Source of the DNA: Chitinophagaceae bacterium
Lineage (GTDB): Bacteria; Bacteroidota; Bacteroidia; Chitinophagales; UBA10324
Assembly: GCA_016717285.1 (NCBI GenBank)
Contig: JADKFU010000001.1
Span: 310,001 to 374,000, forward strand
DNA: 64,000 bases
Direction of reading: 5' to 3'
Every line of letters begins with the position of its first letter. Positions within the stretch are counted from its first letter, which is position 1. Of this stretch, positions 62,968 to 64,000 are shown piece after piece. Under the pieces are notes generated by a model. That model was not told the DNA's origin. It made no database searches and saw nothing but the letters and a program-made list of their open reading frames with translations. The translations under genes were made by a program, and so were the position numbers.

Positions 62968-63708
62968 ATGAAGATTCTAGTTTGCATCAGTAAGACTCCT
63001 GACACTACCACAAAAATTACGTTCACCGATAATAACACGAAATTTAACAGTGACAAGGTGCAGTTTATCATCAATCCTTATGATGAATGGTATGCTTTGG
63101 TTCGCGCCATTGAAATAAAAGAACAATCCGGAGCAACAGTAACTGTAATAAATGTGGGCGGTGCCGACTGTGATGCCATCATTCGTAAAGCGCTTGCTAT
63201 TGGCGGAGATGACGCGGTAAGAGTTGATGTTGAGCCTGAAGACGCCTTTTTTGTAGCGGATCAGATTGCGCAATATGCGAAGACTGAAAATTATGACATC
63301 ATTCTATCGGGAAAAGAAACATTGGATTATAATGGATCGCAAGTAGGTGGTATGGTAGCGGGCTTACTGGACGTTCCATTTATTTCAATGGCTTCTAAAT
63401 TAGATATGGCCGGAAATGTTGCCACTGTTGAGCGGGATATTTCAGGAGGTAAAGAAATAATCAATGTTCAGACTCCATTTGTAATCAGTGCTGCGAAAGG
63501 AATGGCAGAAGCAAGAATTCCCAACATGCGCGGAATTATGGCGGCAAGAACAAAACCTATTAAAGTCCTCGAGCCCTTTGCTTCGGAAAAATTTACTTCC
63601 GTAAAGCATTACGACATGCCAAAAGAAAAGGCAGGACCGAAAATGATTTCTGCCGATCATCCCGAAGAATTAGTGGCACTGCTTCACAATGAAGCGAAAG
63701 TGATTTGA
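62968..63708 (+). CDS. etfB: Electron transfer flavoprotein beta subunit
   Basis: 246 residues from the ATG at 62968 (MKILVCISKTPDTTTKI); the open frame back to 62875 covers the promoter. Motifs: INPYDEWYALVRAIEIKEQ, VINVGGADCDAIIRKALAIGGDDAVRVD, YDIILSGKETLDYNGSQVGGMVAGLLDVP, ISGGKEIINVQTPFVISA and AEARIPNMRGIMAAR. With the alpha subunit it carries electrons from acyl-CoA dehydrogenases to the quinone pool. The alpha gene follows after 28 bp. Confidence 0.95.
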   Translation: MKILVCISKTPDTTTKITFTDNNTKFNSDKVQFIINPYDEWYALVRAIEIKEQSGATVTVINVGGADCDAIIRKALAIGGDDAVRVDVEPEDAFFVADQIAQYAKTENYDIILSGKETLDYNGSQVGGMVAGLLDVPFISMASKLDMAGNVATVERDISGGKEIINVQTPFVISAAKGMAEARIPNMRGIMAARTKPIKVLEPFASEKFTSVKHYDMPKEKAGPKMISADHPEELVALLHNEAKVI

Positions 63709-63736
63709 ATTTCTTTAACGCTGTAATCCAATAATA

Positions 63737-64000
63737 ATGAGTGTACTTGTTTTTGTAGAAGCATCAGAAGGAAAATTTAAGAAGCCTGCATATGAAGCCG
63801 CAACCTATGGGGCGAAAGTAAGTGCCATGCTTGGTGTTGAAGCACATGCACTGTGTATAGATGAAGCGGATGAGGCGGAGTTGAAAACGCTCGGCGACTA
63901 TGGAATTAAAAAAGTCTGGTTTGTTAAAGATGCAAGGCTTAAAAATTTTGATCCGCTTGTTTTTGCTAAAGTAATTACCCAGGCTGAAGCTCAGATAAAT
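63737..64000 (+). CDS. etfA: Electron transfer flavoprotein alpha subunit (3' truncated by window edge)
   Basis: 88 codons are visible from the ATG at 63737: MSVLVFVEASEGKFKKPAYE, then ATYGAKVSAMLGVEAHALCI and a tail running off the window in frame. The N-terminal EtfA domain and position directly after etfB (28 bp spacing) identify it. The FAD-binding C-terminal half lies outside the window. Confidence 0.92.
   Translation, partial: MSVLVFVEASEGKFKKPAYEAATYGAKVSAMLGVEAHALCIDEADEAELKTLGDYGIKKVWFVKDARLKNFDPLVFAKVITQAEAQIN

Overview
The window comes from a member of the Bacteroidota, probably a Chitinophagales/Saprospirales-like lineage rather than Bacteroides itself. The evidence is eight proteins with type IX secretion system (T9SS) C-terminal sorting domains, a SusC/SusD pair, a fused SecDF, a BshC bacillithiol enzyme, the conserved parA-parB-DUF5683-dapB-lepB block, moderately AT-rich DNA, a scarcity of Shine-Dalgarno sites, and promoter elements of the Bacteroidota form TAnnTTTG. 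The species cannot be named from the sequence.

Layout. 1-6331: three secreted T9SS substrates (a repeat protein cut by the left edge, a beta-propeller-like protein, an arylsulfotransferase-like protein). 6620-12266: central carbon and ion genes (glycogen-debranching enzyme, MgtC-like protein, tRNA-Glu, gap, pgk). 12610-18173: a glycosidase-like lipoprotein, an RDD membrane protein, a TlpA-type thioredoxin and an Omp28-like thioredoxin T9SS protein. 18210-23225: a TPMT-like methyltransferase, a lipoprotein, a thioesterase-like gene overlapping smpB, and a DtxR/MntR-type regulator overlapping an NRAMP transporter fused to a universal stress protein domain. 23469-33514: a seven-repeat T9SS protein, secDF, a frameshifted RlmI-like methyltransferase, a cupredoxin T9SS protein, and an ECF sigma factor with a small membrane partner. 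33867-41463: htpG, bshC, an SRPBCC protein, a glycine-rich type B T9SS protein and a DoxX-like protein. 41538-47354 (all minus strand): two tandem lepB genes, dapB, a DUF5683 gene, parB and parA. 47575-55385: a TonB-dependent receptor, a NUDIX hydrolase and the SusC/SusD pair. 55569-64000: a small T9SS protein, a GNAT protein, a PH-like membrane protein, ppk1, an azurin-like lipoprotein, a YjbR protein, a TPR protein, etfB and the start of etfA.

How the genes work together. Much of the coding capacity serves the envelope: SecDF and the two signal peptidases handle export across the inner membrane, and the eight CTD proteins are expected to continue through T9SS to the surface or medium (the T9SS machinery itself is not in this window). 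SusC/SusD and the other TonB receptor import nutrients. gap and pgk are adjacent glycolytic genes, and the debranching enzyme and ppk1 point to glycogen and polyphosphate storage. The mntR-mntH pair has a visible palindromic operator.

The most unusual non-coding signal is a set of intergenic arrays of about 7-bp (sometimes 8-bp) degenerate tandem repeats at six or seven places. They lie at gene borders and in two cases include the start or stop codon of the neighbouring gene. No CRISPR array, prophage, insertion sequence, toxin-antitoxin pair or rRNA operon was seen. I did not find a clearly new multi-gene system. The best candidates for follow-up are the heptad arrays, the NRAMP-USP fusion, the unassigned glycosidase-like lipoprotein and the sigma factor with its small membrane partner.
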